A stretch of DNA of 38,715 bases, taken from Treponema sp. Its GTDB lineage: Bacteria > Spirochaetota > Spirochaetia > Treponematales > Treponemataceae. Below are positions 22,123 through 30,284 of the stretch, in pieces (position 1 is the first letter of the stretch; each line of letters begins with the position of its first letter). The notes under the pieces were generated by a model. That model was not told the DNA's origin. It saw only the letters and a list, made by a program, of their open reading frames with translations, and ran no database searches. A program made the position numbers and the translations under genes. The stretch lies in NCBI GenBank assembly GCA_024698325.1, contig JAILRG010000075.1, positions 1-38,715 of the forward strand. The letters run 5' to 3'.

Positions 22123-23982
22123 ATGGTACGAAAATATTTAAACTTGCTTCCAGAAAACTGTGCTGATTTCATTCCCTGTCCTAAAGCTGGTGACAGAAAA
22201 GCCTGGATGTCACTTCCAGAAGCTGTAACCGCGCCTTTTGTTGCCGCCGCAGAAGAACGGCTGTCGCAGGAGTATCCCGGAATATCAGCGGCCTTATATA
22301 TGGAGTTTACAAAAAACGGTAACAGAAGCCATTTTGAGGCCGCCTATTTTACCCGGCGGATAATGCTTAACCTGTTTGTGCTTGCGGAGTGCATTACCTA
22401 TGAAGGGCGTTTCCTGAATGCCATTGCGGACGGCGTGATTGCGCTTTGTGAAGAAAGCGGCTGGCAGCTTCCGGCTCATAATTCTTACCGCCGCAACGAA
22501 CCGCAGCGTGCGTTCCCGGATTCTGCAAATCCAGTCCTGGATCTTTTTGCCTGCGAGACTGGCGCTCAGCTTGCGTTTGTACAGTATGTGCTTGGTGCAG
22601 AACTGGACCGGATTAGCCCGGAGTTTTGCGCGCGTATTCGCCGGGAATTCGACTTTCGTATCATAAAGCCGTATCTGAAAAAGCATTTCTGGTGGATGGG
22701 CTATAACAGTGAGCCGACAAATAACTGGACGGTCTGGTGTACGCAGAATGTTCTTCTGGGAGCTTTTCTTCCCGGCATGACGGAAGACGCTGAGCGGAGA
22801 AAGTGCCTTAACAGGGCGGTGTTCAGCATTGACCGGTTTTTAGCCGGCTATGGAGATGACGGCTGCTGTGATGAAGGCGCCTTGTATTACCGCCATGCAG
22901 GATTGTGCCTGTTTAATGCCCTTGAGGTGCTGTCGGCTGTAAGCGGCGGCGTGTTTGACAGCGTTTTTTCTGAGCCGAAAATCCGTAACATCGCAGAATA
23001 TATAGTAAATGTTCATGGCGGCGGAGATTATTATCTGAATTTTGCTGATTGTGCTGCTGCTGCCGGCCGTGCGGGGGTGCGGGAATTTCTGTTTGGAAAA
23101 AGATGCGCTAGTGAACGGCTGATGACCTTTGCGGCCGCTGACTGGAGCAAGACTGTTTCTGAAGCTTCCGTGACAGGTAAGCTTCACCGGTATGACAGCT
23201 CCGACGAAATGCTCAATCTTTTTTATCTGGTTGAAGAGCTGTTTGTCACCAGTGAAGTGCTTTCTTATCATGCTTCTCATCAGACGGTCCCGAAGCAGCC
23301 TGATTGGGTATATAAAAGCACCGGGCTTCACATTTTCCGGGATTCGGTGTTCTGCCTTGGGGTAAAGGCCGGCGGAAATGGGGACAGCCACAATCATAAT
23401 GATACCGGAAGCTTTATTCTGTACAAACACAGCCGGCCTTTTATCATCGACGTGGGTGTGGAAACGTATTCCAAAAAGACATTTTCTTCCCAGCGTTATG
23501 AAATATGGACGATGCAGTCGCAGTTTCATAATGTCACGGACTTTGCTACTGGTGCCCAGCTCGCTGGCGCGGAGTATAAGGCACGGAAAGTTCATGCCGC
23601 AATAGAGGAGCAGGCAGCATCCGTCTCGATGGAGCTGAAAGACGCCTATGCGCCGTCAGCGGGGCTTGTATCCTATAAGCGGACGGTGACACTGCTTAGG
23701 GAACGGGATGTTGTCGTGCAGGATCAGCTTGCTTCGTATCCGGGGCTTGCGTTCTTTACGCTTATGACGCAGGCTGAGCCTGTCGTTTCGTTTGAGGAGG
23801 GAACCGGTACGGTTATCACTGTCGGTGATGTCGGTACGGTTCTGGTTCCAGAGCTGCATCCTCTTTCTGTGTACATTGAGCCGATTTCGATTACAGACGG
23901 GCGCCTGCTTCAGAGCTGGCAGAGCCCTGTCTATAGAATCCGGATTTCCTACAGAAATACGCTGAAAGTGATTTTCCGGTAA
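22123..23982 (+). CDS. Heparinase II/III family protein (probable polysaccharide lyase)
   Basis: 619 residues. The N-terminal alpha/alpha toroid spans about 20-330, with NNWTVWCTQNVLLGAFLPG and CDEGALYYRHAGLCLFNALE in the positions of the lyase active-site face. The C-terminal beta domain begins near 390 with GGNGDSHNHNDTGSFILYKH, the conserved His/Asn/Asp-rich motif of heparinase II/III, then RPFIIDVGVETYS. Such enzymes cleave uronic-acid polymers (heparin, heparan, alginate, chondroitin) by beta-elimination. There is no signal peptide, so it should act in the cytoplasm on imported oligosaccharides. It stands alone, convergent with the biotin transporter genes; a GH88 enzyme that would act on its products is at 35875. 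Confidence 0.85.
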   Translation: MVRKYLNLLPENCADFIPCPKAGDRKAWMSLPEAVTAPFVAAAEERLSQEYPGISAALYMEFTKNGNRSHFEAAYFTRRIMLNLFVLAECITYEGRFLNAIADGVIALCEESGWQLPAHNSYRRNEPQRAFPDSANPVLDLFACETGAQLAFVQYVLGAELDRISPEFCARIRREFDFRIIKPYLKKHFWWMGYNSEPTNNWTVWCTQNVLLGAFLPGMTEDAERRKCLNRAVFSIDRFLAGYGDDGCCDEGALYYRHAGLCLFNALEVLSAVSGGVFDSVFSEPKIRNIAEYIVNVHGGGDYYLNFADCAAAAGRAGVREFLFGKRCASERLMTFAAADWSKTVSEASVTGKLHRYDSSDEMLNLFYLVEELFVTSEVLSYHASHQTVPKQPDWVYKSTGLHIFRDSVFCLGVKAGGNGDSHNHNDTGSFILYKHSRPFIIDVGVETYSKKTFSSQRYEIWTMQSQFHNVTDFATGAQLAGAEYKARKVHAAIEEQAASVSMELKDAYAPSAGLVSYKRTVTLLRERDVVVQDQLASYPGLAFFTLMTQAEPVVSFEEGTGTVITVGDVGTVLVPELHPLSVYIEPISITDGRLLQSWQSPVYRIRISYRNTLKVIFR

Positions 23983-24023
23983 AAGCGTAGTCGGTGCAGA
24001 AAGCGAAGAAAGAAGCGGGCGTG

Positions 24024-24136
24024 AAAAGCCGGTGGCCTGCACCTAAAAGCCGGTGCTGCACGGACGGCCCCTCGAAGATTGTGCTGTGCGGACTGCACGA
24101 GCGGTGTGGGCTGGCCCTCGAAGATTGTGCTGTGCG
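24024..24136. repeat. Two small direct repeats between the heparinase-like gene and ecfT
   Basis: AAAAGCCGGTG occurs at 24024-24034 and 24045-24055, each followed within a few bases by CTGCAC. A 22-bp sequence beginning CCCTCGAAGATT is exact at 24069-24090 and 24115-24136, 46 bp apart. The region is GC-rich and non-coding between two convergent genes. It may be a remnant of a local duplication; no terminal inverted repeats or transposase are present. Confidence 0.75.
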
Positions 24137-24172
24137 AGAGGTGCGGACTTTGCCTCTCGGTAGGCGCTTCCG

Positions 24173-24835
24173 TTATTTCTGATTTCTGTTCATTACGGCA
24201 AGCGCCGTCTGGTAGGCGTCATCCATGCTTACAGCGAACAGCCGCGGAATCAGGGTGAGTATTTTTCGTATGCCGTTTTTGCCGCCGCGCGCCTTCCAGG
24301 CCGTGTCAATCTGCTGCCAGTTTTTGACGATGCGCGGAATAAAAGTCATCGTAAGGCTGAGCTGATCTGCATAGCGGGCTTTTTTCTGCCGCGTCAGCGT
24401 CCGTTCGATTACAGAAAATCCTTCGTGAAACTGCACGTTGCTTGTTGTCCGGTAAAAAATGGAAGACACCGAAAGCGAGAGGGTAAGGTGCATTGCAAGC
24501 GAAAGCTTTTCTGAATCAGGAGTGAGAATCTGCACTGTTGTGAGCTGCACGCTGTCAGGTCCGGTTCCCTGCAGGATGTGCTGGATAACGGACGCCAGAT
24601 ACAGCATGGCCATGTAAAAGAATGCCGGCTGCAGGTCTGCGATGATGCCGCGGAACGGAAAACGAAAGAGCAGTTCCAGAAGCAGCACGAAAAGCCAGGC
24701 GCAGAATGCGGTGCCTGTCGGCAGGTAAAACGAGCTGATTGCAAGCGTAAGCAGGAGCAGAATCTTTAGAGCCGGCGGCAGTTTGTGGAGAATGGTCTTT
24801 CCCGTGCGGTAGCGGAAGAATTGTGCTTTTTCCAT
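24173..24835 (-). CDS. ecfT: ECF transporter transmembrane component EcfT (BioN type)
   Basis: 220 residues with several hydrophobic helices (ALKILLLLTLAISSFYLP, AFCAWLFVLLLELLFRF, AFFYMAMLYLASVIQHIL). The cytoplasmic coupling motif AWKARGG (around residue 180), which matches the Ala-x-x-Ala-Arg-Gly signature, docks onto the ATPase. It is the membrane coupling subunit for the substrate-binding protein BioY and the ATPase next to it. It follows the ATPase gene by 9 bp. Confidence 0.9.
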   Translation of the reverse strand: MEKAQFFRYRTGKTILHKLPPALKILLLLTLAISSFYLPTGTAFCAWLFVLLLELLFRFPFRGIIADLQPAFFYMAMLYLASVIQHILQGTGPDSVQLTTVQILTPDSEKLSLAMHLTLSLSVSSIFYRTTSNVQFHEGFSVIERTLTRQKKARYADQLSLTMTFIPRIVKNWQQIDTAWKARGGKNGIRKILTLIPRLFAVSMDDAYQTALAVMNRNQK

Positions 24836-24844
24836 ACAGTAATC

Positions 24845-25594
24845 CTAGCGCCAGACTAAATCTGAGAGCGTTTTGTACGCTGTCAGCGGGTTTCGGATGC
24901 CCCACTGTTCCAGCGGCTGTGTCAGGGCGTCTTCCGGCGTGGTGTCGCATACTTTTTTTCCCTGTTTGAGGATAATGATGTGGTCAGAAAGGCCCATGCA
25001 TTTTTCAAGCTCGTGGGTCAGAAGCAGGATTGTTTTTCCGTTTTCTTTCAGCTTTGCCAGCAGCTTGTTTACGTCCTGAACGCCGGGATAATCAAGATTA
25101 GCGTACGGCTCATCAAAAATGAGTATGTCCCGCTTCATGGCGAGAATAGAGGCGACTGCAAGCCTGCGCTTTTCTCCGCCGGAAAGAAATGCGGCCGCAT
25201 ATTCCGCCTTGTGTTTTAAGGAAACTGCCTCGAGGCTTTCTGTAACAATCTGAGGAATCTGCTTTTTGGGGATTCCCTGATTTTTTGGGCCTACAGCTAC
25301 GTCTTCCGCAGCTGTTTCGCCCAAAATCTGCGTGGCGGCATCCTGAAAGATAAGGCCGGGCTGGGAACTTGTCTGTATGGTCCCGGCTGTCGGCTTTATG
25401 AGCCCTGCAATCAGCTGCATGAGCACGGATTTTCCGCTTCCGTTTGCTCCGCCGATGATGGTTACGCTTCCTTTGTCGACGGTAAAGGAGATGCCGTCAA
25501 CAGCATAGAAGTCACCTGAGTCAGCGGAGAGGGAAAATCTTTTTTTTACGTCTGCAAGGACAACGGCTTTGTCCTGGAGGCTTGCTTCTTTCAT
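24845..25594 (-). CDS. ecfA: ECF transporter ATP-binding protein (BioM type)
   Basis: 249 residues. Walker A GGANGSGKSVL (about 46-56), a Q-loop region (GLIFQDAATQI), ABC signature LSGGEKRRLAV and Walker B ILIFDEPYANLDYPG are all intact, followed by the switch histidine LLTHELEKCMG. It hydrolyses ATP to drive biotin uptake with EcfT and BioY. Only one ATPase gene is present, as in BioMNY systems, so a homodimer is expected. It begins 11 bp after bioY. Confidence 0.93.
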   Translation of the reverse strand: MKEASLQDKAVVLADVKKRFSLSADSGDFYAVDGISFTVDKGSVTIIGGANGSGKSVLMQLIAGLIKPTAGTIQTSSQPGLIFQDAATQILGETAAEDVAVGPKNQGIPKKQIPQIVTESLEAVSLKHKAEYAAAFLSGGEKRRLAVASILAMKRDILIFDEPYANLDYPGVQDVNKLLAKLKENGKTILLLTHELEKCMGLSDHIIILKQGKKVCDTTPEDALTQPLEQWGIRNPLTAYKTLSDLVWR

Positions 25595-25605
25595 GACTGC
25601 ACGCG

Positions 25606-26199
25606 TTACGCTTCGGCCGGCAGACGGTCGTTATCTGGGGAGAGGTAGCGGCCTACCGTCGGACGCAGCAGGAGTCCCAGGATAATTGTAAGGACGATTT
25701 TGATGCTGTCGCCGGGAATGAAGGGGATAAGGCATGCCTTTAATGCGAATGCGAGGTCGACATCTTTTCCCCGGCCTGTCATTACGGAAATGAACCACGG
25801 AATGCCGAGTGCGTAGTTGATGAAATAACCTGCGAGTGTTGCAAGGATGATTTTTACTACCAGCGGAACGGTGCGTTTTTTTTCTGAGGGAACCGGCCGG
25901 CCTGCAATAAGGCCTGCAGCCAGTGAGCCAAAGAAGTAGCCTGCGAGGAAGCCTCCTGTCGGGCCGGTAAGCACGGCAAATCCGCCTGTCATGCCGGAGA
26001 AAACGGGGATTCCCAGCGCACCTAGTGTGAGGAAAAGGCCTGTAGCTGCGGCGCCCTGGATGTTACCCAGCAAGATGCCGGACAGGATTGCAAACATGTT
26101 CTGGATGGAAATCGGAACAAGTCCCGGAAGGGGAACTGAAATAAAACAGCCGGCTGAGATGAGCGCGGCAAACATTGCGACGAATACTGATCGAATCAT
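25606..26199 (-). CDS. bioY: Biotin transporter substrate-binding component BioY
   Basis: 197 residues, six predicted helices. PGLVPISIQNMFAILSGIL and GGFAVLTGPTGGFLAGYFFG are the BioY signatures that form the biotin pocket. The ATG at 26199 is chosen: GAGG lies 6-7 nt upstream and the protein then begins MIRSVFVAMFAALISAG with the first helix. The frame is open to 26262, but the extra 21 residues are charged and the sequence there is the promoter and operator. It heads the bioY-ecfA-ecfT operon. Regulation by BirA is suggested by the operator overlapping the start. Confidence 0.93.
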   Translation of the reverse strand: MIRSVFVAMFAALISAGCFISVPLPGLVPISIQNMFAILSGILLGNIQGAAATGLFLTLGALGIPVFSGMTGGFAVLTGPTGGFLAGYFFGSLAAGLIAGRPVPSEKKRTVPLVVKIILATLAGYFINYALGIPWFISVMTGRGKDVDLAFALKACLIPFIPGDSIKIVLTIILGLLLRPTVGRYLSPDNDRLPAEA

Positions 26200-26252
26200 T
26201 GTAAACCTCTTGTTTTTGAGCGAAAGGTAACAATCTTTTTCGATTTGGTCAA
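26199..26252 (-). promoter_or_regulatory. Promoter of bioY overlapped by a BirA-type biotin operator
   Basis: Minus strand promoter: TTGACC (26247-26252), 17-bp spacer, TACCTT (26224-26229). A dyad overlaps it: TTGTTACC (26226-26233) and GGTTTACAA (26199-26207), 18 bp apart. The known BirA operator is TTGTAAACC-N14-16-GGTTTACAA; the right arm is perfect and the left lacks one base. The right arm covers the ribosome site and shares its last A with the ATG. A BirA with an N-terminal winged helix should exist elsewhere in the genome. Confidence 0.65.
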
Positions 26253-26367
26253 GAGCCTTCATTCTGCGGGTGCAGTTGCACGAACCCGTGCTTTTAAACT
26301 GACAGCCGCAGCCGGGGTGTGCGATCGAAGCTCAGCGGGCAAGCGCAGCTGAACGGGCCATCCCCTT

Positions 26368-26393
26368 AAAAAAACGCTGCACGCAGGCCGCGA
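26368..26393 (-). terminator. Possible weak terminator after lnt
   Basis: On the minus strand a GC-rich imperfect stem around CGGCCTGCGTGCAGCG is followed by seven T (26368-26374), about 40 bp after the lnt stop. The stem pairing is poor, so this is a tentative call. The rest of the gap to bioY contains a short GCACG/CGTGC hairpin near 26287 and nothing else I can assign. Confidence 0.4.
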
Positions 26394-26423
26394 AAAGTTT
26401 TTCTGGCTGAGGTCTTGTGTGCT

Positions 26424-28208
26424 TTAGAAATCCCAGACCGACATATCTGCCGTTACGGTAAACCAGATTCCAAGAAGCCTGCTTCTGTCGGTGGCTACGG
26501 GACGTTCTGACTCCCGCTCTTTTAACTCCGTGTGTACAAGGAGCAGAAATGCCAGAACGGCAAGTGTTTTAGGAAGCCAGTCGCCGAATCTTGCGTACAC
26601 AGTCATCTTCCGCTCATAGATGGGGATTTCTGCTGCGAGGCTTGCGCTTTCAAAAAGCTTCAGGCTCTGCAGCGGTTTTCCTGTGGGGGAGACGACCGTC
26701 GTATAGCCAGAATTTGTGGCCCGGGCGAGCGTCGTCCTGAATTCAATTGCCCTGTAAGAAGAGACGATGAAATGCTGCAGTTCCGCGCTGTTGGTCTGCG
26801 ACCAGGAATCGTTTGTCAGGTTGATAAAAACTTCGCTTCCAGCCAGAAAAAGCTTGCGGCAGACTGTACTGAATGCGTCGTCAAAGCATATCGGCGTGCT
26901 GACAAGCGCGGTTGTCTTTTTTTGCGGCTTCGGCTGAGTCAGCGATACGATTTCTGTTTTTTCTGCATCGTACAGCGCTTCCTGATTCAGCGGTATTTCG
27001 AAAAGGACGGATTTGTAGCCTTGTGTCAGCCCGTAAGAAAAGCCTGCCAGCTTCAGGATGATGTTCCGGACCCATTCGTATTCAACGCCGGGGATGCGTT
27101 CTGCGAACGGTACGAGGTGCAGCTTTGCGTAAAAGCCTGCAGTCTTACCGTTTTTGTCAAAAAGAATTGCCGCGTTTGCGTTCTGGTGCTTTTTTTTGTT
27201 GAATGTGTAGGTGCCGCCGATGACGAACGGAATGCGCTTTTCCTTGATGTAGCTGATGAGCGGTTTGTCTTCCGGATGTGTCGTGTAGTAGGCGCTAGCA
27301 GCAGGAAAATGCCGGGAAAGGACGCCTTCGCTCCAGACTGCGACATCTGGCGTTTTGCCGTCTGCCTCAAATTCTGCAAGGCCTGCGTCTGTAAGGTTTT
27401 CTGAGACCGTTATTGCCTGCCTGTCGCCGATTCCCCACGGATCGTGATTCTGCTGTACGAGGATGGCATTCATCATTTTCAGCGGCTTTCGGGGGCGGAC
27501 ATATTCGACTGTGCCGTAGCAGAGTGCGGCGACAGAAAGCGCGGCAAAAGCCTTTGCGGTCTGCTTCCAGGCCGCCTGCAGGCGGAATGGGGTTATGGCA
27601 TGAGGCAGAGCTTCGAGAAGCAGCAGTCCTTCAGCAAACAGCGCGGAAAAAAAAGCAAACAGAAAGGTTACGCCGTAGCTGCCGGTTATATCTGCAATCT
27701 GCGTGATGAGCCTCCAGCGGTAGGCCGCCATGGATACTGTACCCCAGGGGTAGCCTAAAAAGCCGTTTGATTTGCACCATTCCCAGATGGTGTATAAGCT
27801 TGAAAATAAAAGTATTTTGCAGGGAATTGCGAAGTCCAGCCTGCCGGCCCTTACCGCAAGAGCGCTGCTTTTTCGGGAATCCAGCTTTGAAAACATCCAG
27901 AAATACAGAAAGCCGAAAAGTCCATGCCAGCCGGCAGTTCCTGCAGCTGAGGCCCCGAGCGTAAAAAGCGCAAATCCGTAAAAATTACCGAGCCAGTAGC
28001 TTGAAAGCATGTGAGTTATCAGTGCCTGAAGGGCTGAAATCAGAAATGCCCGCGAATACGTTTTTGCGTGATGCAGGGCAAGGTACAGGGGGATGAGTGA
28101 AAAAAGCGCCAGCAGGGGAAAACCGAATGTATAGATTTCATTTGCAATAGACAAGGCTAACAGCGTGCCCGAAAAAATAGCACAAAAAACTTGTAAAAAG
28201 CTAGACAT
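26424..28208 (-). CDS. lnt: Apolipoprotein N-acyltransferase (Lnt)
   Basis: 594 residues. The N-terminal half has about six to seven membrane helices (FSGTLLALSIANEIYTFGF onward), with FLGYPWGTVSMAAYRW typical of Lnt. The C-terminal nitrilase domain keeps the triad: glutamate in VWSEGVLSR, lysine in KLHLVPFAERIPG, and cysteine in TPICFDDAF. It adds the third acyl chain to lipoproteins on the outer face of the inner membrane. It is somewhat longer than E. coli Lnt (512) owing to loops near residues 200-240 and 420-450. No Shine-Dalgarno; a promoter 9 bp upstream suggests a nearly leaderless mRNA. Confidence 0.93.
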   Translation of the reverse strand: MSSFLQVFCAIFSGTLLALSIANEIYTFGFPLLALFSLIPLYLALHHAKTYSRAFLISALQALITHMLSSYWLGNFYGFALFTLGASAAGTAGWHGLFGFLYFWMFSKLDSRKSSALAVRAGRLDFAIPCKILLFSSLYTIWEWCKSNGFLGYPWGTVSMAAYRWRLITQIADITGSYGVTFLFAFFSALFAEGLLLLEALPHAITPFRLQAAWKQTAKAFAALSVAALCYGTVEYVRPRKPLKMMNAILVQQNHDPWGIGDRQAITVSENLTDAGLAEFEADGKTPDVAVWSEGVLSRHFPAASAYYTTHPEDKPLISYIKEKRIPFVIGGTYTFNKKKHQNANAAILFDKNGKTAGFYAKLHLVPFAERIPGVEYEWVRNIILKLAGFSYGLTQGYKSVLFEIPLNQEALYDAEKTEIVSLTQPKPQKKTTALVSTPICFDDAFSTVCRKLFLAGSEVFINLTNDSWSQTNSAELQHFIVSSYRAIEFRTTLARATNSGYTTVVSPTGKPLQSLKLFESASLAAEIPIYERKMTVYARFGDWLPKTLAVLAFLLLVHTELKERESERPVATDRSRLLGIWFTVTADMSVWDF

Positions 28209-28217
28209 TATAGTATT

Positions 28218-28246
28218 ATTCTATTAATTAAGCTGTAAAATTGCAA
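28218..28246 (-). promoter_or_regulatory. Promoter of lnt (nearly leaderless)
   Basis: Minus strand: TTGCAA (28241-28246), 17-bp spacer, TAGAAT (28218-28223). Nine bases separate the -10 from the ATG at 28208, so the leader would be about three bases. The 61-bp gap is shared with the divergent galactokinase-like gene, for which GATAAT (28255-28260) is a possible -10 without a clear -35. Confidence 0.6.
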
Positions 28247-28269
28247 CACTAGGGGATAATAAGTTCTGC

Positions 28270-29451
28270 ATGAATAACGTCTACGAAGCTCACGAAAGCG
28301 AATATCAGGTGCTGCCACAGATTGTAGTTTCAGCTCCCGGCCGTTTCCACCTTATTGGTGAACATTCATGGTTTTGTAAAGACAAAACACTTTCTATGGC
28401 GGTGAACCTGCCGGTATACGTCGCTGTTTCTCCACGTGATGACGGAACAGTTCGCTTCTTTTTTCCGCAGCTTTCTGAGCGGAAAAAGGTTTTGCTGACT
28501 TCACTTAAATACAGAAAAGAAGACCGCTGGGCAAACGGAATAAAAGCCATGATTTACGGTTTTACTTCCGGCGGCTTTGAAATTGGCGGCATGGACATAA
28601 CGGTTTATTCAGACATCCTGCCGTCTGCCGGTTTTGGCATTACTACTGCGATGAAAGTCGGCAGCGCTTATGCAATTCGCGCGCTGTTTAATCTGCATTG
28701 TACCGACGCCCAGCTGCTGCAGGTCCTTGAACGCGGCAACCGTCTGTTTCTTAAGCTTGAATACCTTGCTGCAGACAACTATACGGCGCTGTACTCAAAG
28801 GAAAACAGCGTTGTTTGTACCGATTACGCTTCTTCGAGCTATGACATCATTCCTTTTTCATTTCCCGGAAAGAAAATCCTCTTGACTGATGCCCGCGTGC
28901 CCCGCGTCTCTGTCTGGAACGAGGACAGCCTGCACCAGCCGGAAAACGTCCTGCTTTTAGGTGAGCTGAAAGAACGCCGGTCATCTGTCTACGGCGGTTG
29001 GTTTTATGAGGAAAACCCTGCAGATGTTGGGGAAGTTCTCGGCATTGTAAATGAAGATACGCGCCGCCGCCTGCTTTGCGTCATGCGGGAGCATCAGTGT
29101 ATCCTTGAGGCGCAGAAGGCTCTGGTGACAGGCTCTTTTGGAAAGTTCGCGCGGGCCGTAAACCGCAGCCACGAAAGTATGCGGGATTTATATAACAGCT
29201 CCAGTCCCGAAGTGGACTGGATTTTGAAACGGCTTTCCGAAATCAATCCGAACCTTGATGACCCGCGTAATCCGACAAGCTGCGGCAGAATTACGGGAAA
29301 AGGCTTCGGCCGCTGCGTCTATACGATTTTGTCCGAAAGTGATATTCCGCTTTTTAAGGCAAAGCTTGCAGAATATGAACGGATTTTCGGCTTCCATCCT
29401 TCCTGTTATGAAGTAGAGCCTGCCTGCGGAGTGCAGATTGTCAACCGCTGA
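28270..29451 (+). CDS. Galactokinase-like GHMP-family kinase with altered sugar-binding motif
   Basis: 393 residues. The galactokinase signature is recognisable but changed: GRFHLIGEHSWFC (24-36) stands where true galactokinases have GRxNLIGEHTDY, so the aspartate and tyrosine that contact galactose are lost. The GHMP phosphate loop is also degenerate, LPSAGFGITTAMKVG (117-131), against LPxGAGLSSSAAL. A candidate catalytic Asp remains at 169 (AADNYTAL), and the C-terminal motif GRITGKGFGRCVYTI matches the GGGFGGCV region. It may act on another sugar or be a non-catalytic regulator. It is followed by surE, whose start lies within its 3' end. Confidence 0.8.
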   Translation: MNNVYEAHESEYQVLPQIVVSAPGRFHLIGEHSWFCKDKTLSMAVNLPVYVAVSPRDDGTVRFFFPQLSERKKVLLTSLKYRKEDRWANGIKAMIYGFTSGGFEIGGMDITVYSDILPSAGFGITTAMKVGSAYAIRALFNLHCTDAQLLQVLERGNRLFLKLEYLAADNYTALYSKENSVVCTDYASSSYDIIPFSFPGKKILLTDARVPRVSVWNEDSLHQPENVLLLGELKERRSSVYGGWFYEENPADVGEVLGIVNEDTRRRLLCVMREHQCILEAQKALVTGSFGKFARAVNRSHESMRDLYNSSSPEVDWILKRLSEINPNLDDPRNPTSCGRITGKGFGRCVYTILSESDIPLFKAKLAEYERIFGFHPSCYEVEPACGVQIVNR

Positions 29452-30262
29452 ACCTGCCGTAAAGACGTCCGCTGCAGGTGATGGGGCGCGGCGGAGAAAG
29501 CTTCTCCTGACCAATGATGACGGAATCTCAGCTCCTGGGCTTTTGGCTCTGGAAAAGGCTCTGTCAAAAGTGGCTGATGTTTTCGTGCTTGCCCCGGATG
29601 CAAACCGCTCGGGTGTTTCAAATCTTATCAGCATGGATATGCCGCTTACCGCTGCTGCGCTATCGCCGCGACGCTTTTCGTATTCAGGAAGCCCTGTTGA
29701 CTGCGTTATTGCGGGCCTTCATTCAGACTTGTTTTCTCAGGCCGGGCAGACGGCGCCGTTTGTGTTCGACGCCGTTTTTTCAGGAATCAACCGGGGACCG
29801 AATATGGGAACTGATCTGGTGTATTCGGGAACTGTCGCGGCTGCTCGTCAGGCTGTTCTGTACGGCGTGCCCGGATTTTCCCTGAGTCTTAGTTCCGGGG
29901 ACGGCACCTGGAAGTTCGAGGCGCTCGCAGCTTTTGCGGCAAAAAATCTTGAGCCGCTGCTCGCTTTTTCAGCCCTGTCGCCGGCTTCCTTTGTAAACGT
30001 GAATGCAGACTCCCGGGACTTTTACGAGAAAGTTGTCTACAGCTCCTTGTGCAGACGTGATTATCACGATACAGTAGCAGTAAGTGAAAAGCCCGCCTCT
30101 TTCTGGCAGACATCGTTTGTCGGCGGCTGTATACAGAGTCATGGGGGGGCGGATTGCGATTACGAGTCCGTAATTGCCGGAAATGTAGCGGTTTCCCTTA
30201 TTCGGGCTGAGCCGGTGGCTGAGCCGGTTCCTGCTTCTTTTTCATCTTTCTTTCAACTGTAG
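29438..30262 (+). CDS. surE: 5'/3'-nucleotidase SurE
   Basis: 274 residues. The metal-binding start LLLTNDDGISAPGLLALEKA (about 22-41) and SGTVAAARQAVLYGVPGFSL are SurE hallmarks, with FSGINRGPNMGTDLVYSGT carrying further ligands. SurE dephosphorylates nucleoside monophosphates and short polyphosphate. The start is taken as TTG at 29438, six bases after GGAG and overlapping the upstream gene by 14 bp; no ATG or GTG in frame gives a complete domain. The roughly 19-residue N-terminal extension is unusual, since most SurE proteins start within two residues of the LLTNDDG motif. Confidence 0.9.
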   Translation: MSTAEPAVKTSAAGDGARRRKLLLTNDDGISAPGLLALEKALSKVADVFVLAPDANRSGVSNLISMDMPLTAAALSPRRFSYSGSPVDCVIAGLHSDLFSQAGQTAPFVFDAVFSGINRGPNMGTDLVYSGTVAAARQAVLYGVPGFSLSLSSGDGTWKFEALAAFAAKNLEPLLAFSALSPASFVNVNADSRDFYEKVVYSSLCRRDYHDTVAVSEKPASFWQTSFVGGCIQSHGGADCDYESVIAGNVAVSLIRAEPVAEPVPASFSSFFQL

Positions 30263-30284
30263 CAGACGGGAGGCTGTTGCTGAT

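Noticed and set aside
24000..24172. The GC-rich gap as a mobile-element remnant
   Set aside because: No terminal inverted repeats, target duplications or transposase fragments were found, only short direct repeats.
26532..27404. A 290-residue plus-strand ORF opposite lnt
   Set aside because: It is antisense to the conserved Lnt nitrilase domain, is unusually cysteine- and arginine-rich and has no family features, so it is a shadow frame.
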